A stretch of 64,000 nucleotides of DNA from Hydrogenophilales bacterium 28-61-23 (lineage in GTDB: Bacteria; Pseudomonadota; Gammaproteobacteria; Burkholderiales; Thiobacillaceae), in contig NCGJ01000002.1 of assembly GCA_002281555.1 (NCBI GenBank), forward strand, positions 124,001 through 188,000, written 5' to 3'. How positions within the stretch are numbered: position 1 is the first letter of the stretch; each line of letters starts with the position of its first letter. The notes below the pieces were generated by a model. It saw only the letters and a program-made list of their open reading frames with translations. It had not been told where the DNA came from and ran no database searches. Below, in pieces: positions 52,608 to 61,759 of the stretch. The translations under genes and the position numbers were made by a program.

Positions 52608-53002
52608 CAAGATGACTCAGCCAACACGGAAATCAGGCTGCGGCTCCCGCCGCGAGAAGGAATGTCGGCAAAGGATTGCCGACCTACTGCCTTACCTCCG
52701 CCCTTCGTAGGGCGGCAATACCCGCCAAGGGGTACGCCGGATTCTCGCGCTTCGCCCGACTTGTAAGCGCTGAAGCGCCAACGACTCCGCTGTCCTTTGC
52801 CGCCTCCAAACTCAAACTGCCGTTGGTGCTCGCGGTGCCTAGCGGAGACAGCTTGCCAATCGGGTCCCTTTTTGACCATCCGCGCGGGGATCGCAAGCCG
52901 TCGCCGAGCGTTGCTTGCCGAAGCGGGGAAGTCATCAGGGCTTGCCTGTCGCGTCGGCGACACCGATGATTCGAGCATTCAAGAAACACCGGGAGGGCAA
53001 CA
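52608..53002. other. Gene-less region between intI remnant and comM
   Basis: 395 bases with no credible gene. It contains TCGGCAA AGGA TTGCCGA at 52663-52680, a strong hairpin, and GC-rich repetitive-looking stretches (GTAGGGCGGCAATACCCGCC). The intI 3' part has been replaced by this material. Confidence 0.6.
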
Positions 53003-54496
53003 ATGACGCTAGCCGTGGTAACCAGCCGCGCGCTGGCCGGCATGGACGCGCCGGAAGTGGTGGTGGAGGCGCATCTGGCCAACGGCCTGCCGGCCTTTAC
53101 GCTGGTCGGCCTGGCCGAGGCGGAAGTCAAGGAGGCGCGCGACCGGGTGCGCGCCGCGCTGCTCCAATCCGGCTATGAATTCCCGCAGCGGCGCATCACC
53201 GTCAACCTGGCGCCGGCCGATCTGCCCAAGGAGTCCGGCCGCTTCGATCTGCCCATCGCGCTCGGCTTGCTGGCGGCTTCGGGGCAATTGCCGACCGACA
53301 AGCTGAAGGATTACGAATTTGCCGGCGAACTGGCCTTGACCGGCGCGTTGCGCCCGATTCGCGGCGCGCTGGCGATGATGGTGAGCGCCGCCCGCTCCGG
53401 CCGCGCCTTCATCCTGCCCCGCGCCAGCGCCGAGGAGGCCGCGCTGGCGGAGGGGGCCGAGGTCTATGCCGCCGATACCTTGCTGGCGGTGTGCGCGCAT
53501 CTGACCGGGCGCGCGCTTTTGCCGCGCATTGTTCCACGTGAAACCATCGCGCATCCCGACTACGCCGATCTGGCCGACGTCAAGGGCCAGCAACACGCCC
53601 GCCGCGCGCTGGAAATCGCCGCCGCCGGAGGCCACTCCATGCTGATGAGCGGGCCGCCGGGCGCAGGCAAGTCGATGCTGGCCAGCCGTTTGCCCGGCAT
53701 CCTGCCGCCGATGACCCAGGCCGAGGCGCTCGAATCCGCCGCCGTGCTGTCGTTGACCGGTCGCTTCAGCGGCGAGAACTGGCGCGTGCGCCCATATCGC
53801 GCGCCACACCATACCGCTTCCGGCGTCGCCCTGGTCGGCGGCGGCAACCCGCCGCGTCCGGGTGAAATCAGCCAGGCGACGCACGGCGTTTTGTTTCTGG
53901 ATGAACTGCCGGAATTCGACCGCAAGGCGCTGGAAGTCTTGCGCGAACCGATGGAGGCCGGCCGCATCACGATTTCGCGCGCGGCGCGGCAGGCCGATTT
54001 TCCGGCCCGCTTCCAGCTCATCGCGGCGATGAATCCGTGTCCGTGCGGTTATCTTGGTCATCCCGGCGGTCGCTGCCATTGCTCGCCGGATCAGGTCGCG
54101 CGTTACCGTAGCCGCATTTCCGGGCCTTTGCTGGATCGCATCGATCTGCATATCGAGGTGGCCGCGCTGCCCGAGGCGGAAATGACCGCGGCCGGCGATG
54201 GCGAATCTTCGGCGCTCGTTCAAGCCAGAGTCGCCGCCGCGCGGGCGCTTCAGATCGCCCGCCAAGGCAAGCCGAACGCACAACTGGGCGGCAAGGAAAT
54301 CGACCGGCATTGCCTGCCCGACGACGCCGGCATGACGCTGCTGAAGCAGGCCATCGCGCGGCTCAATCTGTCCGCCCGGGCCTACCATCGCATTTTGCGC
54401 GTGGCGCGCAGCATCGCCGATCTGGCCGGCGACGAAAAAATCGGCGTCAGCCAGATCGCCGAGGCGGTGCAATACCGGCGCGGCATCGCTTCTTAG
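53003..54496 (+). CDS. comM: ComM/YifB Mg-chelatase-like ATPase
   Basis: 497 residues. N-terminal Lon-like fold domain (about 1-170; DLPKESGRFDLPIALGLLAASGQ), then an AAA+ core with Walker A SGPPGAGKSMLA, Walker B GVLFLDELPEF, sensor 1 and zinc-like Cys pairs (MNPCPCGYLGHPGGRCHCSP). ComM is a helicase that extends branch migration in natural transformation. In many bacteria islands insert into comM; here the gene looks intact, while the integron is just upstream. AGGGCAAC precedes the ATG. Confidence 0.94.
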   Translation: MTLAVVTSRALAGMDAPEVVVEAHLANGLPAFTLVGLAEAEVKEARDRVRAALLQSGYEFPQRRITVNLAPADLPKESGRFDLPIALGLLAASGQLPTDKLKDYEFAGELALTGALRPIRGALAMMVSAARSGRAFILPRASAEEAALAEGAEVYAADTLLAVCAHLTGRALLPRIVPRETIAHPDYADLADVKGQQHARRALEIAAAGGHSMLMSGPPGAGKSMLASRLPGILPPMTQAEALESAAVLSLTGRFSGENWRVRPYRAPHHTASGVALVGGGNPPRPGEISQATHGVLFLDELPEFDRKALEVLREPMEAGRITISRAARQADFPARFQLIAAMNPCPCGYLGHPGGRCHCSPDQVARYRSRISGPLLDRIDLHIEVAALPEAEMTAAGDGESSALVQARVAAARALQIARQGKPNAQLGGKEIDRHCLPDDAGMTLLKQAIARLNLSARAYHRILRVARSIADLAGDEKIGVSQIAEAVQYRRGIAS

Positions 54497-54504
54497 GAGA
54501 ACTC

Positions 54505-55551
54505 ATGCAAACAAACCCCACACAGGCGCTGGCAAGCTGGCGCGAAGAAAAACGCTCCGCCTGGCTGTATCGCATCGTTTCGGACGCGGAATCGGGTTCG
54601 ACCCGCCAGGTGCTGTTTCTCGAACTGGCGCGAGCCGCCGACGCGCAAGCCGGACTCTGGGAAGCCGAACTGGCCAAGCTGGGCATGCCGGTTCCGGCGC
54701 GATTCACGCCGGATCTTCGCGCCCGCCTGGTTGCCAGGCTGATTCCCCGTTTCGGCGTGCGTCCGCTGAAAGGCATTCTGGCCGCCATGAAAGTGCGCGG
54801 CATGAGCCTTTACCATGCCGCGCCGCCGCACGGCACGCCGGTCAATCTGGAACAGATGCGCGGCGAAAGCCATAAGAATGCCGGTAGCGGCAACCTGCGC
54901 GCGGCCGTTTTCGGCGTCAACGACGGCCTGATCTCCAATGCCAGCCTGATCCTGGGCGTGGCCGGCGCGAACGCGGGCGCGGACATGATCTTGCTGTCCG
55001 GCCTGGCCGGATTGCTGGCCGGCGCTTTTTCGATGGCGGCGGGCGAGTACGTGTCGATGCGCTCGCAACGCGAGTTCCATGAATATCAGATCGCGCTCGA
55101 ACGCGAGGAGCTGGATCAGTATCCGCAGGAGGAAGCGGCCGAATTGGCGCTGATCTATCAGGCCAAGGGCATCGGCGCGGCGGAGGCGACACGCCTGGCG
55201 CAAGCCCTGATCGCCGACCCCGACCGCGCGCTCGACACCCTGGCGCGCGAAGAGCTGGGCTTGAATCCGGATGAACTCGGCTCGCCCTGGGGCGCGGCGA
55301 TCAGTTCATTCCTCGCCTTCGGCATCGGCGCGTTTCTGCCGGTGTTGCCGTATTTGCTGTTGTCCGGTTCGAACGCCTTTTACGGCGTGCTGGCGACCGC
55401 CGGCATCAGCCTGTTCGGCGTCGGCGCGGCGCTGAGCCTGTTCACCGGGCGCGGCGCGTTCGCGGGCGGCATGCGCATGTTGCTGATCGGCGCGGCGGCG
55501 GGAACCGCGACCTGGTTCATCGGCAAGGGCATGGGCGTCGTGTTGGGATAG
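54505..55551 (+). CDS. VIT1/CCC1-type metal transporter with N-terminal ferritin-like domain
   Basis: 348 residues from the ATG at 54505 (AGGAGA 7 bases upstream). Residues about 8-115 are helical with E and R spacing like the erythrin domain of MbfA proteins (EEKRSAWLYRIVSDAESG), but the ExxH iron ligand is changed to DAQAG. The VIT part follows: NLRAAVFGVNDGLISNASLILGVAG, AAGEYVSMRSQREFHEYQI, and three further helices. The family pumps Fe2+ or Mn2+ out of the cytoplasm. 8 bases after comM. Confidence 0.87.
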   Translation: MQTNPTQALASWREEKRSAWLYRIVSDAESGSTRQVLFLELARAADAQAGLWEAELAKLGMPVPARFTPDLRARLVARLIPRFGVRPLKGILAAMKVRGMSLYHAAPPHGTPVNLEQMRGESHKNAGSGNLRAAVFGVNDGLISNASLILGVAGANAGADMILLSGLAGLLAGAFSMAAGEYVSMRSQREFHEYQIALEREELDQYPQEEAAELALIYQAKGIGAAEATRLAQALIADPDRALDTLAREELGLNPDELGSPWGAAISSFLAFGIGAFLPVLPYLLLSGSNAFYGVLATAGISLFGVGAALSLFTGRGAFAGGMRMLLIGAAAGTATWFIGKGMGVVLG

Positions 55552-55600
55552 AGCCCGGTTAGAATCCCCGCCATCCTTCATCCTTCGCCCCGCACTCGCC

Positions 55601-56437
55601 ATGACCGAACGCACTTTCAGCCTCGAATTTTTCCCGCCGAAAACGCCCGAGGGCATGGACAAGCTGCGCGAGACCCGAGCGCAACTGGCACTGCTCAAAC
55701 CGGAATTCTTCTCGGTGACCTTCGGCGCCGGCGGCTCCACGCGCGATCGCACGCTGGAAACCGTGCTCGACATTCAAGCCGCCGGGCTGGCCGCCGCGCC
55801 GCATCTGTCTTGCGTCGCGTCGACCCGGGAGAGCATCAGCGAGATCCTGGAAACCTATCGCGCCAACGGCATCCGCCACATCGTCGCGCTGCGCGGCGAT
55901 CTGCCCTCCGGCATGGCCGAGCCGGGCGAATTCCGCTACGCCAACGAGCTGGTCAGCTTCATCCGCCAGGAAACCGGCGACTGGTTTCAGATCGAAGTGG
56001 CGGCCTATCCGGAAACCCACCCGCAAGCGCGCAGTTACCGCGACGATCTGCTCAACTTCAAGCGCAAGGCGGAGGCCGGCGCCAATGCGGCGATCACGCA
56101 GTATTTCTTCAACCCGGACGCGTACTTCAATTTCGTCGATGACTGCGCCGCGTTGGGCGTCACCCTGCCCATCGTGCCCGGCATCATGCCGATTTCCAAT
56201 TTCAGCCAGTTGTCGCGCTTCTCGGCGATGTGCGGCGCGGAGATTCCGCGCTGGCTGAGCCGCAAGATGGAGAGCTATATGGACGACACGGCTTCGATCA
56301 AGGCGTTCGGCCTCGATTACGTCACCGGCATGTGCGACAAGCTGCTGCGCGGCGGCGCGCCCGGCCTGCATTTCTATACGTTGAATCACGCCGGCCTGAC
56401 CTCGACCATCTGGCATCGTCTGGGGCTCAACGCCTAG
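55601..56437 (+). CDS. metF: Methylenetetrahydrofolate reductase MetF
   Basis: 278 residues. FEFFPPKT-type N-terminus (FSLEFFPPKTPEGM), SVTFGAGGSTRDRT, LRGDLP, and the FAD site ITQYFFNPDAYFNFVDDC are present. It makes 5-methyl-THF for methionine synthesis. The gene starts 50 bases after the VIT gene. No SAM-linked RNA motif is visible in that gap. Confidence 0.95.
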   Translation: MTERTFSLEFFPPKTPEGMDKLRETRAQLALLKPEFFSVTFGAGGSTRDRTLETVLDIQAAGLAAAPHLSCVASTRESISEILETYRANGIRHIVALRGDLPSGMAEPGEFRYANELVSFIRQETGDWFQIEVAAYPETHPQARSYRDDLLNFKRKAEAGANAAITQYFFNPDAYFNFVDDCAALGVTLPIVPGIMPISNFSQLSRFSAMCGAEIPRWLSRKMESYMDDTASIKAFGLDYVTGMCDKLLRGGAPGLHFYTLNHAGLTSTIWHRLGLNA

Positions 56438-56501
56438 GCATCGACAACCGGGCCAATGCAAGCGCGCCATTGCCGCGCCGAATATAAAAACGGGAGGCTG
56501 T

Positions 56502-57137
56502 ATGAGAATTTTGCTGGCGGATGATCACCCGCTGTTCCGCGAGGGCGTGAAGCCGGTACTGCTCAAGCTGGATCGCCGGGTCACCTTGATCGAGGCGGTC
56601 GATTACCCCTCGGCCTTTGCCGCCATGCGCAAGCGACGCGAAGTCGATCTGGCCTTGCTCGATCTCTACATGCCCGGCATGTCCGGCCTGGACGGCGTAG
56701 CCCGCTTCCGCGCCGCCTTCCCGGACATACCGGTGGTGGTGCTGTCCGCCTCGGAGCAGGTCGAGGATATTCAAACCCTGCTGGCCACCGGCGCGCTCGG
56801 CTACATCACCAAATCGTCGCCCAGCGAAGTCATCCTGGAAGCCCTCAAACAGGTGCTCGCGGGCGGCATCTACGCGCCGCCCGGCCTGCTTGGCCACGCC
56901 ACCCCGGCCACGCCGCCGCCGCCGAAAAGCGGCGCTTCGGCGGCGTTGACCACGCGCCAGATGGAGGTTCTGCGCGAGATGGCGCGCGGCCTCAGCAACC
57001 GCCAGATCGGCGATGTCCTGCAGGTGACGGAAGGCACGGTAAAAGTTCATACGGCCTCGATTTTCCGGCTGTTGAAGGTCGCCAACCGCACCGAGGCGGT
57101 GTTGGTCGCCCAGAAAATGGGTTTGCACAAAAACTGA
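56502..57137 (+). CDS. NarL/FixJ-type response regulator
   Basis: 211 residues. Receiver domain 1-120 with acidic pocket ADDHPLFREG and phospho-acceptor Asp in LALLDLYMPGMSG; Thr/Lys switch sites follow. The C-terminal LuxR HTH is LTTRQMEVLREMARGLSNRQIGDVL, then VTEGTVKVHTASIFRLLK. It is followed in 24 bases by a hybrid histidine kinase, likely its partner. Signal and targets unknown. Confidence 0.92.
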   Translation: MRILLADDHPLFREGVKPVLLKLDRRVTLIEAVDYPSAFAAMRKRREVDLALLDLYMPGMSGLDGVARFRAAFPDIPVVVLSASEQVEDIQTLLATGALGYITKSSPSEVILEALKQVLAGGIYAPPGLLGHATPATPPPPKSGASAALTTRQMEVLREMARGLSNRQIGDVLQVTEGTVKVHTASIFRLLKVANRTEAVLVAQKMGLHKN

Positions 57138-57161
57138 CCCGAATCCGCCGGTAGAACCAAG

Positions 57162-59102
57162 GTGAGCCGCTTCCGATACGCCCAGTCCTTGCGGCTGCGC
57201 ATCCTGGCTGTCGCCTTGATGCCGTTGTTGCTGGCGGTCGGCCTGTTCGCTGTCTATTTCACCCAGCGCAGCGTCAATGAAATGGAGGAATCCCTCCAGC
57301 GCCAGGGGCAGGACAGCGCAAACCACCTCGCCGACGCGATCGCCTTCGACCTGTTTTCGAACAATCTGCCGCCGGTCAAGCGCCTGCTCGATTACGAACG
57401 CAGTCTGCGCCACATCGAGGCGGCGGCCGTGACCGATGGCTCGAATTGGCTGTTGATCAGCGGCAATGCGCGGGCCTTGCCGGCCCTGACCGGACGCGCG
57501 CCCCTTCCGCGCTGGCGCCAGGGCGCCTTGCTCCATTTCACTCAATCGATTCACCTGCCGGCGCCGACCGAGTCGGACCCCTATCTTGGCCCGCCCGCAT
57601 TCGTCGGGCCCGATCACTATTTGATCGTCAGCCTGAGCCGAGCGCCGATAGACGCCACGCGCAAGCAGGTCGGGCTCGCCGCCGCCGGCACGGCACTGAT
57701 CACGACGCTGTTCGCGCTACTGTTGGCCTGGCGGCTTTCGGGTCGACTGAGCCGGCCATTGGTGGCGATCACCAACACCGTGGCCGATCTGGCCAACGGC
57801 AACCTGGCCGAACGCACGCCGGAAACATCGCTGGGCGAAATCGGCTTGCTTGCGCGTGGCGTTAACCGGATGGCGTTCGCGCTGGAAGAAAATCAGCGCA
57901 ATCTGACCCTGCGCATCGAGGAGGCCACCGCCGAACTACGCGGCCAGAAACAGGCCGCGGAGGCCGCGGTTCTGGCCAAATCGCGCTTTCTCGCCTCCGC
58001 CAGCCATGACTTGCGCCAACCGCTGCATGCCCTGACTTTGCTGGTTGCCGCGCTGCGCGAGCAGGTCACCAAAGGCGAGGCGGCGCGTCTCGCGCAACAC
58101 ATCGAGGCCTCGGCTTCGGCGATGGAAAGTTTGCTCAACGCGCTGCTCGATCTGTCCAAACTCGATGCCGGCGTGGTGGAAGCCCACCCGGCCTGCTTTT
58201 CGATCAACCGGGTTTTCAACCAGGTGGCGGGCCAATTTCAACCCGTCGCCGAGGCGCGCGGCATACGGCTGAGGTTCGCCGCCAGCAGTTTATGGTCGAA
58301 ATCGGATCCGGTTCTGGTCGAGCGCATGCTGGCCAATCTGGTCTCCAATGCGCTGCGCTACACCGAGCGCGGCGGCGTGCTGGTGGGCGCGCGCAGGGTG
58401 GGGAAAAGCGGGATTCGGGTCGAAGTCAGGGACTCCGGCAAGGGCATTCCGCACGAATTCCAGGCCCATATTTTCGAGGAATATTTCCAGCTCGAGAACC
58501 CGGAACGGCACCGCGACAAGGGCCTTGGCCTCGGCCTGGCCATCGTCGCGCGCCTGGCGAACCTGATCGGCAGCCGCGTTCAGGTTCGCTCCGAACCGGG
58601 CAAGGGTTCCTGCTTCTGGTTTCAACTCGCGCGCTGCGAAGCCGCGCCGGATCAACCCGAAACACCGGCGCCGACTTTCTCGCTGCCTCTGGAAAACGCG
58701 CTGGTCGCGTTTATCGACGACGACGAAGCCATTCTGGCCGCGATGGTCGAAGTGTTCGACCATTGGAATGTGGCGCTGGCCGCCGGCGAAGACGCGGAAC
58801 AGGTGCGCGCCGAACTGCGGGCGCTCGGCCGGGTACCCGATCTGATCTTGTGCGATTACCGTTTGCGCGACGGCCATACCGGCATCGAGGCGGTCCAGCT
58901 GTTGCGCGACGCGTTCGGCGCCGACATTCCAGCCGCCCTGTTAACCGGGGACACCGCCCCGGTTACCATCCGGGCCATCCAGGCCAGCCACCTGCCGGTT
59001 CTGCACAAACCGCTCAAACCGGCGAAACTGCGCGCCTTTCTTTCTCATCTACTGGCCGATTCCGCGGCCAGGCAATCTTCCGCAAAGCAATCCAGCCCAT
59101 GA
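57162..59102 (+). CDS. Hybrid sensor histidine kinase
   Basis: 646 residues from a GTG start. TM1 about 12-31, periplasmic sensor 32-175 of unknown fold, TM2 about 180-200, HAMP, then HisKA with FLASASHDLRQPLHAL (His near 281), HATPase (NLVSNALRYTERGG, DSGKGI, KGLGLGLAIV) and a C-terminal receiver (VAFIDDDEAIL, LILCDYRLRDG with the Asp). Its order, after its regulator and before a small membrane protein, forms a signalling operon. The ATGA overlap with the next gene is strict. Confidence 0.92.
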   Translation: MSRFRYAQSLRLRILAVALMPLLLAVGLFAVYFTQRSVNEMEESLQRQGQDSANHLADAIAFDLFSNNLPPVKRLLDYERSLRHIEAAAVTDGSNWLLISGNARALPALTGRAPLPRWRQGALLHFTQSIHLPAPTESDPYLGPPAFVGPDHYLIVSLSRAPIDATRKQVGLAAAGTALITTLFALLLAWRLSGRLSRPLVAITNTVADLANGNLAERTPETSLGEIGLLARGVNRMAFALEENQRNLTLRIEEATAELRGQKQAAEAAVLAKSRFLASASHDLRQPLHALTLLVAALREQVTKGEAARLAQHIEASASAMESLLNALLDLSKLDAGVVEAHPACFSINRVFNQVAGQFQPVAEARGIRLRFAASSLWSKSDPVLVERMLANLVSNALRYTERGGVLVGARRVGKSGIRVEVRDSGKGIPHEFQAHIFEEYFQLENPERHRDKGLGLGLAIVARLANLIGSRVQVRSEPGKGSCFWFQLARCEAAPDQPETPAPTFSLPLENALVAFIDDDEAILAAMVEVFDHWNVALAAGEDAEQVRAELRALGRVPDLILCDYRLRDGHTGIEAVQLLRDAFGADIPAALLTGDTAPVTIRAIQASHLPVLHKPLKPAKLRAFLSHLLADSAARQSSAKQSSP

Positions 59103-59671
59103 AAACCCTGTCTCTGATCTTTCTTGTCGCCGGCCTGATCCTGGCGCCGGCCTACTGGATTTACGCCAAGTTCTATACCGGCAAACAAACCGTCATGCTC
59201 ACTTTGAGCAAGGTTGCAAGCGGCGAGAAGCCGGGCGACGCGGCTGACAAGGCCGCCGCGATCAAATGGATATCGGCGCCGTTCGAATTGCATCCCGACA
59301 TGGCGCCGGTCGGCCTGATACTGCATGCGGACGCCAGCTTCGCCCCCAACATGGACGAAAGCCAGCCGCCCCAGGATCGCTACCACGCAACCTTGCTGAA
59401 ACAGGGTTCGGCAGCGAAACCGCTGCCGTTCGTGCTGAAGGCGGGCAGCGTGGCCAACAGCAATCCGGTGTTCAAGGAACACCTGCTGTTCTTCAATGCG
59501 GTGCAAGCCGGCCGCTATCAAATGGAAATCAGCGCCGCCGCCGAACCCAGGATGGCCGTCCGGCAGATGCGGCTGGAGGTGCGGCAAAACCTGCATGAGC
59601 CCGATAGCCGGGTAGTCACCGGCGGCATCGTCCTGATCGTTCTGGCCTTGCTGGGCTTGATCGCCCTGTAG
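59099..59671 (+). CDS. Small membrane protein coupled to the histidine kinase
   Basis: 190 residues. An N-terminal helix (TLSLIFLVAGLILAPAYWIY) and a C-terminal helix (GIVLIVLALLGLIAL) flank a beta-rich domain of about 135 residues (FELHPDMAPVGLILHADASF, FFNAVQAGRYQMEISA). It resembles a periplasmic domain held by two membrane anchors. The ATGA overlap with the kinase suggests it helps sense the signal. No family known to me. Confidence 0.7.
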   Translation: MKTLSLIFLVAGLILAPAYWIYAKFYTGKQTVMLTLSKVASGEKPGDAADKAAAIKWISAPFELHPDMAPVGLILHADASFAPNMDESQPPQDRYHATLLKQGSAAKPLPFVLKAGSVANSNPVFKEHLLFFNAVQAGRYQMEISAAAEPRMAVRQMRLEVRQNLHEPDSRVVTGGIVLIVLALLGLIAL

Positions 59672-59702
59672 CAGCCTCAAGCGTTGTAGCAACCTCAAGC
59701 GT
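59667..59702. repeat. 18-bp tandem duplication at the gene junction
   Basis: TGTAGCAGCCTCAAGCGT and TGTAGCAACCTCAAGCGT stand side by side. The first copy contains the stop of the small membrane protein, the second reaches the ppk2 stop. Confidence 0.8.
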
Positions 59703-60775
59703 CAGAACCGGGTCAGGATGTTTTCCTCGCCCGCCAGAACCTGCGCGCCGGAACCGACCAGCAGCGCATCCGGATGGTGGGCAACGTGCAGATCCTTGTC
59801 CGGATATTGCAGGGTATGCAGGAAATGGCGCATGCAGTTCAGGCGCGCGCGCTTCTTGTCGTCGGACTTGATCACCACCCAGGGCGCATCCGCCGTATCG
59901 GTGTGGAAGAACATCGCGTTCTTGGCCTCGGTGTAGGCATCCCACATGTCGAGCGACTTGATGTCGATGGGCGACAGTTTCCAGTGCTTGAGCGGGTCGT
60001 CGCGGCGCGAGACGAAACGGCGCAACTGCTCTTCCCGACTGACCGAGAACCAGTATTTGAACAACTGCACGCCGCTATTGGCCAACATGCGCTCGAATTG
60101 CGGCGTCTGGCGCATGAATTCGAGATACTCGTGCGGCGTACAAAAGCCCATGACCCGCTCGACACCGGCGCGGTTGTACCAGGAGCGGTCGAAGAAGACC
60201 ATTTCGCCGGCAGTCGGCAGATGCTGGACGTAACGCTGGAAATACCATTGGCCGCGTTCGCGGTCGGACGGTTTGTCGAGTGCGACGACGCGCGCGCCGC
60301 GCGGATTCAGATGTTCCATATAGCGCTTGATGGTGCCGCCCTTGCCGGCCGCGTCGCGGCCTTCGAACAGCACGACGACCTTCTGGCCGCTATCGCGCAC
60401 CCAGCTTTGCACCTTCAACAACTCGATTTGCAATTTCTCCTTCTGCGCTTCGTAGTCGCCGGTACGAATACGGGTGCGGTACGGGTAACTGGCCGGCAAT
60501 CTGGCGTAATCGCTGTCCTCGTTGCTGCCGTGTGGCGCATGCGCGACGGCCATGGCGACGGGATCGTGGCTGACGGTCTCGATTTCCGCCGCCGCGCCGG
60601 GGTTGGGGCAACTGGCCGCATCGTTGGCGACATCAACCCCGACCTCGCTCGCCGCCACCGGCGCCGCGACGGCAAGCTTCGCTTTGGCCGCGCGCCGGCG
60701 ACGCGGAGGCTTGACCGCGGTTTCGGTATTGGCAATTTCGCTGTCGGGTTCTGCGCTGTACTTGGTATCGGTCAT
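59702..60775 (-). CDS. ppk2: Polyphosphate kinase 2
   Basis: 357 residues from the ATG at 60775. Walker A VVLFEGRDAAGKGGTIKR, Walker B-like FFDRSWYNRAGVERVMGF and the lid SRREEQLRRF-type pattern are present. The N-terminal ~90 residues are low complexity, Ala- and Arg-rich (PPRRRRAAKAKL), an extension beyond the catalytic core. PPK2 transfers phosphate from polyphosphate to nucleoside mono- or diphosphates. Class (I, II or III) cannot be fixed by eye. It is convergent with the small membrane protein. Confidence 0.92.
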   Translation of the reverse strand: MTDTKYSAEPDSEIANTETAVKPPRRRRAAKAKLAVAAPVAASEVGVDVANDAASCPNPGAAAEIETVSHDPVAMAVAHAPHGSNEDSDYARLPASYPYRTRIRTGDYEAQKEKLQIELLKVQSWVRDSGQKVVVLFEGRDAAGKGGTIKRYMEHLNPRGARVVALDKPSDRERGQWYFQRYVQHLPTAGEMVFFDRSWYNRAGVERVMGFCTPHEYLEFMRQTPQFERMLANSGVQLFKYWFSVSREEQLRRFVSRRDDPLKHWKLSPIDIKSLDMWDAYTEAKNAMFFHTDTADAPWVVIKSDDKKRARLNCMRHFLHTLQYPDKDLHVAHHPDALLVGSGAQVLAGEENILTRF

Positions 60776-61002
60776 GACGGTCTCTGGTTGCGACAAAAGC
60801 GTTCATTGTCCCGCTGGCGCCGGCTTCAGGTTATGCAATGTTCTTATGTCCTCGGCTGGCGTTGCGCGTGTCCGGTCGACTAGTCCATCTTTCCCCTTCC
60901 CGTGTCGGTGGAAACATGCAAACGTCGCGTCCCGAACTTCACCAAGCGTCCGCTGCATAACCAGATGGCCCAGCTCACTATCCTTTTTTCGCCCCGTTGA
61001 GC
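60776..61002. promoter_or_regulatory. Divergent intergenic region between ppk2 and rsuA
   Basis: 227 bases. No gene of note; promoters not assignable by eye. Confidence 0.45.
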
Positions 61003-61746
61003 ATGCAAATGCAGGCCTATCGCATTCTTCAATCGCAGGGTCTGGGCAGCCGGCGCGATTGCCGCGAACTGATTCGTCGCCAGCAGGTGCGCTTCGATGG
61101 CGTACTGGTGACCGATCCAGAGCAGGCGTTTGCCTGCGAGAATCTGGCCTTCAGCGTCGGCGCTCAGCCGTATCGCTACCGGGAAAATGCCTATCTGGCC
61201 CTGCACAAACCGGCCGGATACGAATGCTCCCGGCAGCCGCGCGACCATCCCAGCGTGTTTTCATTGTTGCCGGAATCACTGCTGCGCCGTGGCGTGCAGT
61301 GCGTCGGCCGGCTGGACCAGGACACCACCGGCCTGTTGCTGTTTTCCGATGACGGACACTTCATCCACGAGCACACCTCGCCGAAAAAACAGATCGGCAA
61401 GACCTACCGGGTCACCTGCAAACATCCGGTCACGCCGGATTTGATCGAGCAGTTGCAGACCGGCGTGCAGTTGCACGACGAACCCGCGCCGATACGCGCC
61501 CGGCACAGCCGCGCGCTGTCGGAACATCAACTCGAGCTGGTCATCGACGAAGGTAAATACCATCAGGTCAAACGCATGATCGCGGCGGCCGGAAATCGCG
61601 TCGATTCCTTGCACCGAAGCGCGGTCGGCGGCTATGTCCTGCCCGACGATTTACCGGCCGGCGCGTGGAAATGGCTCGAAGCGGAGGAACTTGCCGCATT
61701 GAAAACCCGTCTTGAAAACGCACTACCCCACTCATCTCAGTCATAA
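61003..61746 (+). CDS. rsuA: 16S rRNA pseudouridine(516) synthase RsuA
   Basis: 247 residues from the ATG at 61003. S4-like RNA-binding N-terminus (AYRILQSQGLGSRRDCRELIRR), catalytic Asp in GRLDQDTTGLLLFSDDG, and motif EGKYHQVKRMIAAAGNRV. It makes pseudouridine 516 in 16S rRNA. Normal family length. Confidence 0.93.
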   Translation: MQMQAYRILQSQGLGSRRDCRELIRRQQVRFDGVLVTDPEQAFACENLAFSVGAQPYRYRENAYLALHKPAGYECSRQPRDHPSVFSLLPESLLRRGVQCVGRLDQDTTGLLLFSDDGHFIHEHTSPKKQIGKTYRVTCKHPVTPDLIEQLQTGVQLHDEPAPIRARHSRALSEHQLELVIDEGKYHQVKRMIAAAGNRVDSLHRSAVGGYVLPDDLPAGAWKWLEAEELAALKTRLENALPHSSQS

Positions 61747-61759
61747 AAAGGAGTTATCG

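Noticed and set aside
52608-53002. Overlapping short frames on both strands before comM
   Set aside because: None has a ribosome site or protein-like composition; the region is repetitive and hairpin-rich.
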